This document shows positions 7,731 to 17,185 of a stretch of DNA of 45,962 nt, one piece after another. The stretch comes from Bacteroidaceae bacterium (GTDB lineage Bacteria > Bacteroidota > Bacteroidia > Bacteroidales > Bacteroidaceae), in NCBI GenBank assembly GCA_016280445.1, contig JAEEGS010000054.1:1-45962 (forward strand), written 5' to 3'. The notes beneath the pieces are model-generated. The model ran no database searches and was not told the DNA's origin. It saw only the letters and a list, made by a program, of their open reading frames with translations. The position numbers and the translations under genes were made by a program. The number at the start of each line of letters is the position of its first letter. The stretch's first letter is position 1.

Positions 7731-10545
7731 CGAGGAAGGTGAGGAAGGCTTTGGTGAGTGCGTTCATCTTCTGACGGTCGGTGATGGATTCGAGGGGGAA
7801 ACCAAGACGGATGAAGCGTCCCTGTTGGGCAATGGCGGCAAAGGAACCATCGGTGTAGGTGAGGATGGCAAATGCGTTGCCTGTCGGCGTGAGGATGGCT
7901 GGTGCCGGAACGCAGTAACTCTCGGGGTTCATCTCACGGTAAATGTCGAAGGTGAGACCGCACCCGTTGATGGTTGTGGCGGCCTTCGAAGTGACGGTTC
8001 CACCGATATTTCCTCCGATGGATGGGCATCCTGCATTGGCAGCGCTGAGGAGCAGTTTTCCGCCGTTGTTATAGAATTGCTCCACCAGTGCGTTCGTTCT
8101 GCTGTCGAATTGCTTTTGGGTTCCGTAGATGATGTCTGCAATGGGGTAGTCGGAAAGTGACACTTTGCCTTCGAGCAACGACTTTTCGCTGCATGAGGTG
8201 AAGGAGTGGCGACCCGAAAGCATGATGGCTCGGCCGTGAATGACAGGGTAGTCGAAGGTGTTGCCCATGAAGAGATTTCCCTCCAGTTCGCTGCCGCTCA
8301 TGCCCAGTGCATCGGTGCCTTCACTGCCTGCCTTCGAACGGTCGAAATATCGTTGACGGCCACAGAAGCCCGTGAAGGCTCCATAAGGCACTCCAGGGTC
8401 GGCATCGAGGTCGAAACCTGCTTGGGTGGCGGTGTTGATGACTTGTGGCCCTTCCAGTCGGGTGAAGGCGTTGACTACCAGCACTGTGCCTTTGTTATGG
8501 GAGGCAATGCCGCATGAAAGCACCTCGGAAGGAAAACTTTCACCACCATTATTTAATGCGGTGATTTTGAAGGAGTAAACTTCGTCTTTATTAAGTTCTA
8601 ACGTATGGCTGGTTCCCTTGACGATGGTGCCGTTGTCGAATCCCTGATAACCGCGTCGGGTATAGAGGATGTACTCCTTGGGTTTGGCTGTCGGTTCGAG
8701 CGGATCATTGACTGGCGACCACGAGAGGGTGGCTGTGCGCTTTTGTTCATTCAGCGCGATGGAGAAGTTCTCGACAGGCAACGGCTGGATGACATAGTCG
8801 CGCTTGTAGAGGGTGGAAATGTACTTCACGATGGTTTTGTAAACCGACCGTGAGAAGTCGAACTTGAAGTGCGGGTCGTATGCCATCCGCATATCGGCAA
8901 AGTTCTGGTGGGAGAGCATTTCGAGGATGCAGGCAGGCACCAGAGGGGCACGTGACTCACCATAGTTGCGGTTCCATAGTTGGCGCACCTGCCAATGATA
9001 CTTCTTGAGGTCGATGGAGAGGTTGGTGAGGAACATACTGGAGAGGTCGCGCGACACGTAGCGGTCGAGATTGGCTCCTGTTTTCCCCTCGTTGTAGTCG
9101 GTCATGTAAACGCTGAGCGGCCCCACAAACTCGTCGTTGAGTTTCACGCCTGCATCGGTGTGGAAAGCAACGGAGAGGTCGAGCGGAACACCCATTCCTG
9201 TCGTGCGTGTGAGGTTGGTGACAGAACCGCCCGACAGATGATTGATGGCTGCCGAACGGGCGTTGATGTCGTTGTTGTAGTCGTTGTTGCCGAATGGCTC
9301 TGTGTGGATTCGGTAGGGAAATCCATACCACTGCACGCTGTATTTGGCGGCTTCAGCCCAACGTGGCAATCCTGAAGGCTTCACACGGCCTCCGTGCCCT
9401 TCTGGAACAATATTTCCCATACCCCCTCCGAACCGGACAGCATCGGCGGTGACGATACCCTTGTGGTGGCTATAGTTGGAGAGCGACACCATTCCGTAGT
9501 CGTGTTCGCCCTCGTCAAACTCGAAGGTGCCGAGATAAACCCATGTGCCGCCACCGATTTGCTGGTTCACCTTGAATTCCGTCATTCCGCCTTTGTGGTA
9601 AACGGTGTAGGTGGCATCGGGGATGGAGTTCTCGAATGATTGATAACTCACATAGACGGCATATCGTCCCTCTTGGGGAATGTCGGGTGTCCACTGCACG
9701 ATGCCCTCTTCCTTGATGGATGACACTGTGGGAATGTAGCGTGCGCTGCCGTCGGTGAAAGGGGAGTCGCACGACTCATACACCTCTTTGTATAGTGCAA
9801 AACCGTTGCGTCCTGTGTTTTGCCACTTACGGTTTTTCTGCTTCCCTCGGAAAGCCTCGATGTAGGTGCCTCCGCGATGGGGTTGGTCGTTGTCCACAAT
9901 CACTTCGTTGGTTTGGTAATCACGTTCGCGGGGAGTGAAAACCACACCGCCAGCATTTTGTAGCATGGGGATGATGTAGGGCACCACAAAGGTCTGGGAG
10001 AAAAGGTCTTCGGTTGTGCAGAAGAGGCGAGGCCGCTGCCAATACCAATCATCTTTTTCAAGCCTGTAGTATCGTCCATGACTTTGCCACAAGGCGATGT
10101 GATGACCCTCCAGCCCTTGCTCGGCGGTGTAGGGGCGTGAGATGTTCTTCACCCAAGGGGCTCCGTCGTAGGTGTCGTGCAACAAGCGTGTGGGGTCTTT
10201 CTTCCCCTCTCTGAAGAAGTTGGGAACAAGTTCCTCGATGGGTCGTCCATCGGTCACGATAGTGAGGTCGTAGTTCTTTTGTTCCTCTGAAACGAATGCA
10301 CGCACCTCCTTGTAGATGTTCTCCACCACTTCGGGTGTGAAGTGTTGCTCGGGAAACCCGCCTCCCATCACGATGCGGATGGTGTGGTTGTTGGCATCGA
10401 CATCACATGATGTGACAGTCGAAGGCTTGATGTTTGCATCGTTTCGTGTGTAGTTGGCAGCCCAATCCGACAGCCGATTTTGTAGCGTTTGTGCTATGCC
10501 CACACAAGGTGCGGAAAGCAATATGATGAACAATAATTTTTTCAT
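7726..10545 (-). CDS. N-acetylmuramoyl-L-alanine amidase-like / golvesin-domain secreted protein ('xanthan lyase'-type)
   Basis: A 939-residue exported protein with an N-terminal signal peptide (hydrophobic core, cleavage near GIAQ). The first third and the middle resemble a zinc amidase fold (Amidase_3-like): GHHIALWQSHG, then FHTDAG and ILEMLSHQ, which would supply His and Glu metal ligands. A golvesin C-terminal-like beta domain is inserted at about residues 270-380. A fibronectin-III-like segment follows near 600-690 and an unassigned C-terminal domain completes it. Bacteroidetes homologues are often labelled xanthan lyase, a label I would not trust. A cell-wall or surface-glycan role is inference. 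Its start overlaps the stop of the T9SS plug gene by 4 bp (ATGA), so they are coupled. Confidence 0.75.
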   Translation of the reverse strand: MKKLLFIILLSAPCVGIAQTLQNRLSDWAANYTRNDANIKPSTVTSCDVDANNHTIRIVMGGGFPEQHFTPEVVENIYKEVRAFVSEEQKNYDLTIVTDGRPIEELVPNFFREGKKDPTRLLHDTYDGAPWVKNISRPYTAEQGLEGHHIALWQSHGRYYRLEKDDWYWQRPRLFCTTEDLFSQTFVVPYIIPMLQNAGGVVFTPRERDYQTNEVIVDNDQPHRGGTYIEAFRGKQKNRKWQNTGRNGFALYKEVYESCDSPFTDGSARYIPTVSSIKEEGIVQWTPDIPQEGRYAVYVSYQSFENSIPDATYTVYHKGGMTEFKVNQQIGGGTWVYLGTFEFDEGEHDYGMVSLSNYSHHKGIVTADAVRFGGGMGNIVPEGHGGRVKPSGLPRWAEAAKYSVQWYGFPYRIHTEPFGNNDYNNDINARSAAINHLSGGSVTNLTRTTGMGVPLDLSVAFHTDAGVKLNDEFVGPLSVYMTDYNEGKTGANLDRYVSRDLSSMFLTNLSIDLKKYHWQVRQLWNRNYGESRAPLVPACILEMLSHQNFADMRMAYDPHFKFDFSRSVYKTIVKYISTLYKRDYVIQPLPVENFSIALNEQKRTATLSWSPVNDPLEPTAKPKEYILYTRRGYQGFDNGTIVKGTSHTLELNKDEVYSFKITALNNGGESFPSEVLSCGIASHNKGTVLVVNAFTRLEGPQVINTATQAGFDLDADPGVPYGAFTGFCGRQRYFDRSKAGSEGTDALGMSGSELEGNLFMGNTFDYPVIHGRAIMLSGRHSFTSCSEKSLLEGKVSLSDYPIADIIYGTQKQFDSRTNALVEQFYNNGGKLLLSAANAGCPSIGGNIGGTVTSKAATTINGCGLTFDIYREMNPESYCVPAPAILTPTGNAFAILTYTDGSFAAIAQQGRFIRLGFPLESITDRQKMNALTKAFLTFLE

Positions 10546-11792
10546 TCTATGAACTTGATGTTTTGAAAACCTATGAGTTTGTCATACCGAAGTCCGAAGG
10601 GGCGGTGATAGACATACACGCTGTATTCGTTCTCGGTTTGGTGGAAATCACCCTCGCAAGGGCGTGTCAGCCCCGTCGTTTCCCCATCACGCCTGTACAT
10701 ATACATATAATTGTACGAGCCCTGTTTCAGCGGTGTGACCAGTTCGTACTGATGGTCGATGAGGTTATACTCCATCTTGTATGCCTCGTCGATGCGGTTG
10801 CCCGTCAAGTCGCCATAGAGATACACTTCTCCTCCAGGCACTTGCGGCATCTGCAGTGTGAAGTGAGTGAGAAAATAATCGCTTTCCGTGTCGTTGGTTT
10901 GGGCGATGTTCTCGCTGTTGCGGATGTAGAAACGTCCGTTCTGGTCTTCGTCGTAGAGATAGTTGATGCGCTGCTCATCGGGGAAGAGGATGGCGTGGTA
11001 GTAGGTGTCGTCAAACACCATCTGATTCACATGCATGGTAGGCACATACTCATCCAGAATCTCGAAACGGCGGTATTCGTTGCCTGCATCGAAGATGAGC
11101 GAGCGGTTGTGGTTGAAGATGAGGCGGTTCACCTGCATCATCGTAGGACGAAGATTTTCCACATGATTGTCCCATCGGCGGTTCTGCCGTACGATGTAGC
11201 GGAACTCGCTCACGGGATCGCTCACCTGATAGCCGCTGTAGTTGACAGCGAAGTTCACTTGCTGATGGGAAGCGTAAGTGTCGATGTCGGTGTTGGCGCT
11301 CACGTTTATCTCTACACCCACATGCGGTTCGATGATGGAGAAACAAGCCTGTGCAACAGGTTCATCCTCTCCGTCCTCGAAAATGCTCACACGGTAATTG
11401 CCCGACACCAGCAGGCGTGTATCTTCGTTTGGCAACGAGAAGGTGTAGTGGCAGTAATTCATCTCTGTGCCCATAGCAGGCTCATAATCATCTATGCGCT
11501 GGTCGTTGAAGCCCGTCATGTATTCGCTCACAATCAAGTCGCTCTCCGTCCAGTCGGCATTGCAGTGGGTGATGGTGTAAGTGTATCGCTGGTACTGTGC
11601 TTGCAGGTCGTCAAAACTGATTTCCACATAATGCCCGCGGCTCAGCAGCATCACAGAAGGCTTGCCCCATTCGCCATCCACCTTCACCTGCAACGTCCTC
11701 AGACGAGGCGAGAAACAGATGTTCTCCTGCGCTCTTGCCGAACAGACGAATGTGCCAGAGAGGATGAGCAATCCCAGTAGTTCTTTCATCAT
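10542..11792 (-). CDS. Type IX secretion plug-domain protein (DUF5103)
   Basis: A 416-residue protein matching the DUF5103 family, now described as the plug protein of the type IX secretion translocon. Two adjacent ATGs (11792 and 11789) start a signal peptide ending near CSARAQ; the longer frame to 11831 lacks a signal at its start and is not favoured. The mature protein has the typical N-terminal beta domain (SFDDLQAQYQRYTYTITHCNADW) and the conserved C-terminal segment with PFGLRYDKLIGFQNI. By family knowledge it associates with the large outer-membrane pore SprA/Sov. It opens an operon with the amidase-like protein and YgiQ. It suggests the organism has a T9SS or a relict of one. Confidence 0.85.
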   Translation of the reverse strand: MMKELLGLLILSGTFVCSARAQENICFSPRLRTLQVKVDGEWGKPSVMLLSRGHYVEISFDDLQAQYQRYTYTITHCNADWTESDLIVSEYMTGFNDQRIDDYEPAMGTEMNYCHYTFSLPNEDTRLLVSGNYRVSIFEDGEDEPVAQACFSIIEPHVGVEINVSANTDIDTYASHQQVNFAVNYSGYQVSDPVSEFRYIVRQNRRWDNHVENLRPTMMQVNRLIFNHNRSLIFDAGNEYRRFEILDEYVPTMHVNQMVFDDTYYHAILFPDEQRINYLYDEDQNGRFYIRNSENIAQTNDTESDYFLTHFTLQMPQVPGGEVYLYGDLTGNRIDEAYKMEYNLIDHQYELVTPLKQGSYNYMYMYRRDGETTGLTRPCEGDFHQTENEYSVYVYHRPFGLRYDKLIGFQNIKFIE

Positions 11793-11844
11793 GGTTGTCG
11801 TATCTTTTACTAGGCTTGGTTTGTCAAACAATGATTTTAAAGCC

Positions 11845-11852
11845 TCAAAATT
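11845..11852 (-). promoter_or_regulatory. Candidate -7 box for the T9SS plug operon
   Basis: Minus-strand TAATTTTG matches TAnnTTTG, 53 bp before the start codon. The -33 element is weak. The rest of 11853-11999 shows nothing further that I can support. Confidence 0.45.
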
Positions 11853-11999
11853 AGAGATTTTTCTTTGAACATAACGTATTTTGCACGAAGTTTCTTGTTT
11901 TTGCCCGTCGATTTAAGTGTATGGAGGCTGTTTTGAGGGCTTTTTCTCACCTGAAAATGAAGGTCGGGTGGGGTGAGGCGGTGAGAGAAGAACAGGGTG

Positions 12000-14900
12000 T
12001 CATTGCATTCTGTTCAGACCTTCCCATCGGACGTTCCAAGTACCATCGTGAGGGAAGCCCGGATTGTGTACATCGGAACAACCATCCCAACCCGCACACA
12101 TCATCGCGATAGCCGTCAATAAGGCACCGTTGCCAGGCAGATAGATTCGCAGGCGGTCAGAAGTTTGGAAGTTGTGTCCTGAGATGAGATAGGTGTTTTT
12201 TGTGTAGTCAGACAGGAGAATGTTGATGGCTTCGGAAGGTTGATTGAGACGAGCGGCAGCCATCGCCATCATGCCGTAATCCCATCCCCATGTGCTATCC
12301 CAATTCCAATGTTGACGAATGTGCTGGAAGGTGGAGAGCATGGTGGGTATGTAGTAGGTGGAAGAAATGATACGCTGTTCGGTGATGGAAGGGCGGGAGA
12401 AGAGGGCTGCAACACCAAGAATGGCAGGATGGTCGGAGTGGCTTTTCTTCTCAAATTCCTCTTTTGAGATGCTTTTCCGACCGTTCTGCTCGGGTGTCTT
12501 GAAGGGGTCGAAATCTTGGGATTTGCTCGTTTCGATGAAGGGAAAGAGAGGAGAGCCAGCAAGATAGAGACCATCTTTTTGGGGAAGTGGAGCCAGATGC
12601 TCGATGATGTTGTCCCACTCAGGATGTCGAGGAAGTCCTTGCCGTTCGCGCCATTCCTGTGCTTTCAGCAATCCGTATCGCCAGTAAGCGAGTTCGAAAG
12701 GATGGTTGTAGGAGAAATCTTTGGACATGGATTCCTGCATGGAGGTGGCTCCTTTCAGTTGGTAGGTCTTGGTGGCGGTGTCGAAGGTGACAAAGTCAGC
12801 CATCCATTCGGCTGTCTCTTCCACCTGTTGAGCGTATTGTTTCAATGTCTCGGCTGTAGGGTTCGCACGATACATCTCCTCTGCCATATAGATGTAATGA
12901 GGTTGTTGCCAGATGAGGAAAGAGCCTGTGTTGGACGGTGCTTCTCCCGCCCAAGGGTCGGTCATCTTCATCCAGCGGATGCCTTTGAAACCTTGTCTTT
13001 CGGCAATCTTCTTGGCTTCTGGATAGGCAACATGGTTGTACCATTCCAACGTCTGTTGCAACACTTTCGGACGATTCCAAAGGGCGAAGTCAACCATATG
13101 CCACCAGGCCATCTCCAAATGAGGACGACCGAACCATGAATTGTAGGTCAGCCCTGTCTCTTGGGGCGGCAATGCGTTGGCGCAGTTGATTTGGGTGAGG
13201 TATTGCGAAAGGACAACGCGACGCTCCAACTCTTGAGCACGAGGGTCTTTGCATTGACTGAAATCGACAATGGCTCCTTCGTTCCACCAGCGGTTCCAAG
13301 AACGGATGACAGAACGAAGTTCTTGGTCGAACACAAAAGAAGAGGCTATGTGTTCGTGGTCGTTGATGATGGTAAGGGGGGAATGAGGTGTGTAGGAAGC
13401 CTTGAACGTGAGTGTCTCTTCGTCGGTGGACAACTCGAAGTGGTGTGAACCATTTGCTTGCAGAGTGGCTTCACCTTGCCAACAGAGAGTGAGATAGTAG
13501 CGAGTGGAGTCGATGATGTGTTCGATAAGGGCGGATTGGTTGTCTGTTGCCACGATGCGTGAAGTGTGTCGTTCTGGAGCATCCCAGTCGCTTGCATCGT
13601 CAGCATGTTTCCCTGTGGGATATGGAAAACGGATGCTCACGTTGGCACGATGGTCTTTCAGAAGTGGAGTCTTGATGCGATAGAGCACGGCGTTACCTTC
13701 TTCAAGCGCTGCAGTCGTCACATCCACTGGTTCGTTGTCGGCACGGAAAGAACTTTCAATCACACCATCGTAGAGTTTCAACTCCTGATGAATGTCGGTC
13801 AGTTCTTCCAATGTGATAGGCTTCCCGTTGATGGTATGAAGATTCAGGCCGATAGCACCAAGATTCAGACGATGTGGATTCACTCGGAAATAGGTGGTGG
13901 CTTCCTGTTGCCGTCCTCCCTGCTTATACTCTACGGCATACACTTCGTCGTGCTGTCGATGAGGAAAACGAAAGGCTAGCTGCGTTTCTTCTTTTTGCAG
14001 ATAATTGCTGTTGGGAAATCGGTGCCAACCCCAATCGGACATCGCTGTGAGAGGAACGGCATCCTTGTAGGCAAGAGGATAAGACTGCATGCCCGTCACA
14101 TCGACGGTGGTGACAAAATGCCCATTGCCAACAGAAAGCGCAGCCAGGGGATTGGCTGCACTCACTTTCGGATTGTTTCGGCTCACCACCGTTTTGCGGT
14201 CAATCGGTTTCATCACATTTTCAGTATCGTAACCGAGCATTTCCATCTCCAGCGAAGCCCAGATGAAAGGCCCGATGCCTTTTGCGTCGTTGTCTCTGAT
14301 GGGCTCCGATAGATAGTAGTTGAAAGAGCCGTCTCTGCGCTTGTTCTCCTTCACGTTGGGGGCGGCTTTCAGCACCTTTTCGCTGATGCCAGGACCGAGA
14401 CCTGCCACAGAACAGCAATGGGTGAGTGAGAGGGTTTTGTCCTCATTCACGCGGATGAAATGGTTGATGATGCCGCGATAGGCCTTGATGCCAGCATCAC
14501 GATAGGATGCACCCACATACCCTTTCCGGTAAGCCTTCAGCAAGGCGTAAGCGAACATGGAAGAACATGTGGATTCGAGATAGTTTCCCTCACGTTCAGG
14601 AGCATCCATCACTTGATACCACACACCCGACTCTTTGTCTTGCCATTTCACGATGGCTTCCAAATCTTTCCTGAGTATTTCAATCACTTCTTCACGACGG
14701 GTGTATGTCGTGGGCAACACATCCAGCAGTTCGATGAGTGCCATTGTGTACCATCCTTGTGCGCGTCCCCAGCAATGCTGTGAAAGTCCTGTCTGCTTGT
14801 CTGCCCAAAACATCTCATGCGTTTCGTCCCATGCATGGCGGTTCTGCCCTGTTTGCGGGTCGAGTGTGCGCTGATAGGTGACGGCCACCTGATTGACGGC

Positions 14901-16835
14901 ATCATCGTAAACCTTCTTTGCCTCCTGAGGTTTGAGTAACATGGATGCCGTCAGCGTGTAGTAGGGGAGTCCCATGAAAATGCCGTCGAGCCACACTTGA
15001 TAACTGTAGATGGCTTTATGCCAGAAGACTCTATCCTCTATCGTTCTTGGTTGCTTCTGCAGTTGTCGCATCATTGTCTTCATGGCCAGCAGATTCTTCG
15101 TCTCCTTTGTTTGCTGATACATTCTTGCGACGAAATGCCCCGTTCGGATATTATCAAGGTTGTAGTCTTCCAGTTTATAGCCACGAATCTCTCCTTGGGC
15201 GTTAATCATGGTGTCGGTGTATTCTTTGCAGTAATGCAAGATGCGGGAGTCACCGTAGCGCAGATACGTGTCCAGCATGGCTTCCAGTTCAATGCCCATC
15301 ACGTAACTCCATTTGGGTTTTTGTGAGAAGTCGAGCAGATAACTCTTCGGCACTCGTTGCATTTCCGAACAGGTCATCCACTCGCTGAAATGCTGATAAG
15401 GTTGCTTCTGCAGGCAAAGAGACCCATTGATGAAAAGCCTGTCAAACACGATATTTTGAGTTTTCCCCGTAATGGTGTTTCCTTGTTTCACACCGTTGAA
15501 GCGACAGTTCCTTACCGTGATGTCATGCACAAACACATCTTCTTCCAAACCGATGATTTGTACACCATATGTTGATGCTTCACAAGTGACATCTTCCATC
15601 AGCACATTCTTGACCACAGGGTAGAATCCTCGGCAACACACTTCGTTGTGCTCGTAGTCGAGATTGATTTTCAACACACTCTCACGGCATTGTCCCACGG
15701 TGATGTTTTTCATGTAGATGCCTTCAATCACTCCTCCTCGACACGAATTCGTCTTGATGCGCAACACACGGTCGAGATTGGGTGAGTCCATCGTGCAGTC
15801 GTGGGCAAACACGTTTTTGCAGCCACCGCTGATTTCAGAACCAATCACCACGCCACCATGTCCGTTTTTCATCTCACATCGGCGAATGATGATGTTCTGG
15901 CTGGGCATATTGCGTGTTCTGCCGTCTCTGTTTCGTCCGCTCTTGATGGCGATGCAATCGTCGCCTGTGTTGAAAAAACAATCCTCAATCAGTACACGGT
16001 CGCACGATTCAGGGTCGCAACCGTCACCGTTCGGGCCGTCATTGTTGATGTGCACTCGTCTCACCGTCACATCCGTACATTTCAGAGGATGAATCACCCA
16101 GAATGGCGAACGCAACAAAGTCACATCCTCGATGAGCACCCGTTCGCATTGATTAAAGCCAATCAGTTGCGGACGCATACCATCTTTGGCCTCGAAGGTG
16201 CGTTGTGTGGAACGTTTCCCTTTCTCATCCTTCATGGGCTCTCCATCCTCACCATTCTGCAAAAGTCGTGCACGTCCACCCAACTTTTGACTGACCATCC
16301 CTTCCTTCCATCCGTATTTAGTTGCGCCACACCATGGCCACCAAGTTTCCTTGTTTCCACCTCCATCGATGGTGCCTTTGCCTGATATGGCAATGTCATG
16401 AGCCCGGAAGGCATAAATGCATGGCGACAAATTGTAGCAGTCGAGTCCTTCCCATGAGGTTTCAACGATAGGGTAGAGTGCAGGCTCGAACACGAACTCC
16501 AACACAGCACCTTCTTCTACAACGAGGTTGACACCGCTTTTCAGTTCGATGGCACCCGTCTTGAAAGTTTGTCCTGCAGGTATGATGACTTTTCCACCGC
16601 CTTTCTTCGAACATTGGTCAATGACCTTTTGGATGGCTTTCTGATTCACCACAGCCGACGCAGAAGGCTTGGCTCCACATTGGGTAATTGCCACCTCCTT
16701 TTCATGCAGTTGCGGCAACTGAATGCTTGCCTCTATTTGCTGATAGAGCGAGGCGTTCCATTCTTGTGCTGCAGATGTGGCAGACGATAAGAGCAGCATC
16801 ATTAAAGTGATGACAATATATTTTCCCGTTCTCAT
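12000..16835 (-). CDS. Three-module pectin-degrading enzyme: GH28 + GH105 + six-hairpin glycosidase-like
   Basis: A 1611-residue secreted protein with a signal peptide (cleavage near TSAAQ). Module 1 (residues ~40-490) is a GH28 polygalacturonase-type beta-helix, with NNDGPNGDGCDPES, NTGDDCIAIKSG, GHGGVVIGSE and RIKT motifs in family order, including the catalytic aspartates. Module 2 (~490-870) is a GH105 unsaturated rhamnogalacturonyl hydrolase-like alpha/alpha barrel (DGIFMGLPYY, HAWDETHEMFWAD, GRAQGWYTMAL). Module 3 (~873-1611) begins NPLAALSVGNGHFVTTVDVTG and resembles the GH65/ATH1-like group of six-hairpin glycosidases; its specificity is unknown. Combined, the enzyme would trim rhamnogalacturonan or pectin side structures in the periplasm or at the surface. 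No stop or frameshift interrupts it. It stands alone and diverges from corA. Confidence 0.85.
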   Translation of the reverse strand: MRTGKYIVITLMMLLLSSATSAAQEWNASLYQQIEASIQLPQLHEKEVAITQCGAKPSASAVVNQKAIQKVIDQCSKKGGGKVIIPAGQTFKTGAIELKSGVNLVVEEGAVLEFVFEPALYPIVETSWEGLDCYNLSPCIYAFRAHDIAISGKGTIDGGGNKETWWPWCGATKYGWKEGMVSQKLGGRARLLQNGEDGEPMKDEKGKRSTQRTFEAKDGMRPQLIGFNQCERVLIEDVTLLRSPFWVIHPLKCTDVTVRRVHINNDGPNGDGCDPESCDRVLIEDCFFNTGDDCIAIKSGRNRDGRTRNMPSQNIIIRRCEMKNGHGGVVIGSEISGGCKNVFAHDCTMDSPNLDRVLRIKTNSCRGGVIEGIYMKNITVGQCRESVLKINLDYEHNEVCCRGFYPVVKNVLMEDVTCEASTYGVQIIGLEEDVFVHDITVRNCRFNGVKQGNTITGKTQNIVFDRLFINGSLCLQKQPYQHFSEWMTCSEMQRVPKSYLLDFSQKPKWSYVMGIELEAMLDTYLRYGDSRILHYCKEYTDTMINAQGEIRGYKLEDYNLDNIRTGHFVARMYQQTKETKNLLAMKTMMRQLQKQPRTIEDRVFWHKAIYSYQVWLDGIFMGLPYYTLTASMLLKPQEAKKVYDDAVNQVAVTYQRTLDPQTGQNRHAWDETHEMFWADKQTGLSQHCWGRAQGWYTMALIELLDVLPTTYTRREEVIEILRKDLEAIVKWQDKESGVWYQVMDAPEREGNYLESTCSSMFAYALLKAYRKGYVGASYRDAGIKAYRGIINHFIRVNEDKTLSLTHCCSVAGLGPGISEKVLKAAPNVKENKRRDGSFNYYLSEPIRDNDAKGIGPFIWASLEMEMLGYDTENVMKPIDRKTVVSRNNPKVSAANPLAALSVGNGHFVTTVDVTGMQSYPLAYKDAVPLTAMSDWGWHRFPNSNYLQKEETQLAFRFPHRQHDEVYAVEYKQGGRQQEATTYFRVNPHRLNLGAIGLNLHTINGKPITLEELTDIHQELKLYDGVIESSFRADNEPVDVTTAALEEGNAVLYRIKTPLLKDHRANVSIRFPYPTGKHADDASDWDAPERHTSRIVATDNQSALIEHIIDSTRYYLTLCWQGEATLQANGSHHFELSTDEETLTFKASYTPHSPLTIINDHEHIASSFVFDQELRSVIRSWNRWWNEGAIVDFSQCKDPRAQELERRVVLSQYLTQINCANALPPQETGLTYNSWFGRPHLEMAWWHMVDFALWNRPKVLQQTLEWYNHVAYPEAKKIAERQGFKGIRWMKMTDPWAGEAPSNTGSFLIWQQPHYIYMAEEMYRANPTAETLKQYAQQVEETAEWMADFVTFDTATKTYQLKGATSMQESMSKDFSYNHPFELAYWRYGLLKAQEWRERQGLPRHPEWDNIIEHLAPLPQKDGLYLAGSPLFPFIETSKSQDFDPFKTPEQNGRKSISKEEFEKKSHSDHPAILGVAALFSRPSITEQRIISSTYYIPTMLSTFQHIRQHWNWDSTWGWDYGMMAMAAARLNQPSEAINILLSDYTKNTYLISGHNFQTSDRLRIYLPGNGALLTAIAMMCAGWDGCSDVHNPGFPHDGTWNVRWEGLNRMQ

Positions 16836-16858
16836 GTTTTTGTTCTTCTATTTTGCCA

Positions 16859-16866
16859 CAAATGTA
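16859..16866 (-). promoter_or_regulatory. Candidate -7 box for the pectinase fusion gene
   Basis: Minus-strand TACATTTG fits TAnnTTTG, 23 bp before the ATG at 16835. No clear -33 box is seen. Confidence 0.45.
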
Positions 16867-16973
16867 GCAATAAAAATGCTGAAAAATGTGTCGTGTCCTG
16901 TTTTTTCGTAAAAAAATCACTTCGAATGGCAAAAAAACTCCCAACTCCTGACTCCTAACTCCCAACTTTTCTC

Positions 16974-16981
16974 TATCTTTG
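16974..16981 (+). promoter_or_regulatory. Candidate -7 box for the corA leader transcript
   Basis: TATCTTTG fits TAnnTTTG. It would give a leader of about 200 nt before corA, far longer than others in this window. Upstream is an ACTCC-rich stretch (16940-16968) of the kind seen again at 25556-25581. Confidence 0.5.
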
Positions 16982-17059
16982 CACCCGAATTAAGTTAAGC
17001 GTGTAGGGTTTCTTTGTAAACGCTAAACGATAAACTGTAAACATTAATAAAAAACAACT

Positions 17060-17101
17060 ATGGACGATTATCCGGCGAACAGTATGAAGTGCCTGGGATA
17101 A
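17060..17101 (+). CDS. Candidate 13-residue leader peptide upstream of corA
   Basis: ATG at 17060 opens a 13-codon frame (MDDYPANSMKCLG) ending in TAA at 17099-17101, preceded by an A-rich stretch usual for Bacteroidetes translation starts. The second and third residues are acidic and a proline follows, a composition known from other bacteria to destabilise ribosomes when magnesium is low (as in the mgtL type of leader). The stop codon sits in the 5' arm of the hairpin at 17096-17140. A role in magnesium-responsive control of corA is inference from this arrangement; no expression evidence is available. Confidence 0.4.
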   Translation: MDDYPANSMKCLG

Positions 17102-17150
17102 GACTCACCTCTCACGCGGAGTTGTCATGAGTCTTTGCCCCATCTTTTTT
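17096..17150 (+). terminator. Candidate attenuator hairpin in the corA leader
   Basis: AAGACTCA (17100-17107) pairs perfectly with TGAGTCTT (17128-17135). The stem extends across a 2x2 internal loop by GGG (17096-17098) with CCC (17138-17140), then comes a run of six T at 17145-17150. This looks like an intrinsic terminator inside the leader, 36 nt before the corA ATG. Its 5' arm overlaps the leader-peptide stop codon, so a ribosome there would block the hairpin. Confidence 0.5.
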
Positions 17151-17185
17151 ATTGTTCTTACATCAAAGCAAAGGTTCAGACAACA

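Noticed and set aside
10563-11780. 405-codon open frame antisense to the T9SS plug gene
   Set aside because: Exact shadow of a recognised family; no independent start context or signal.
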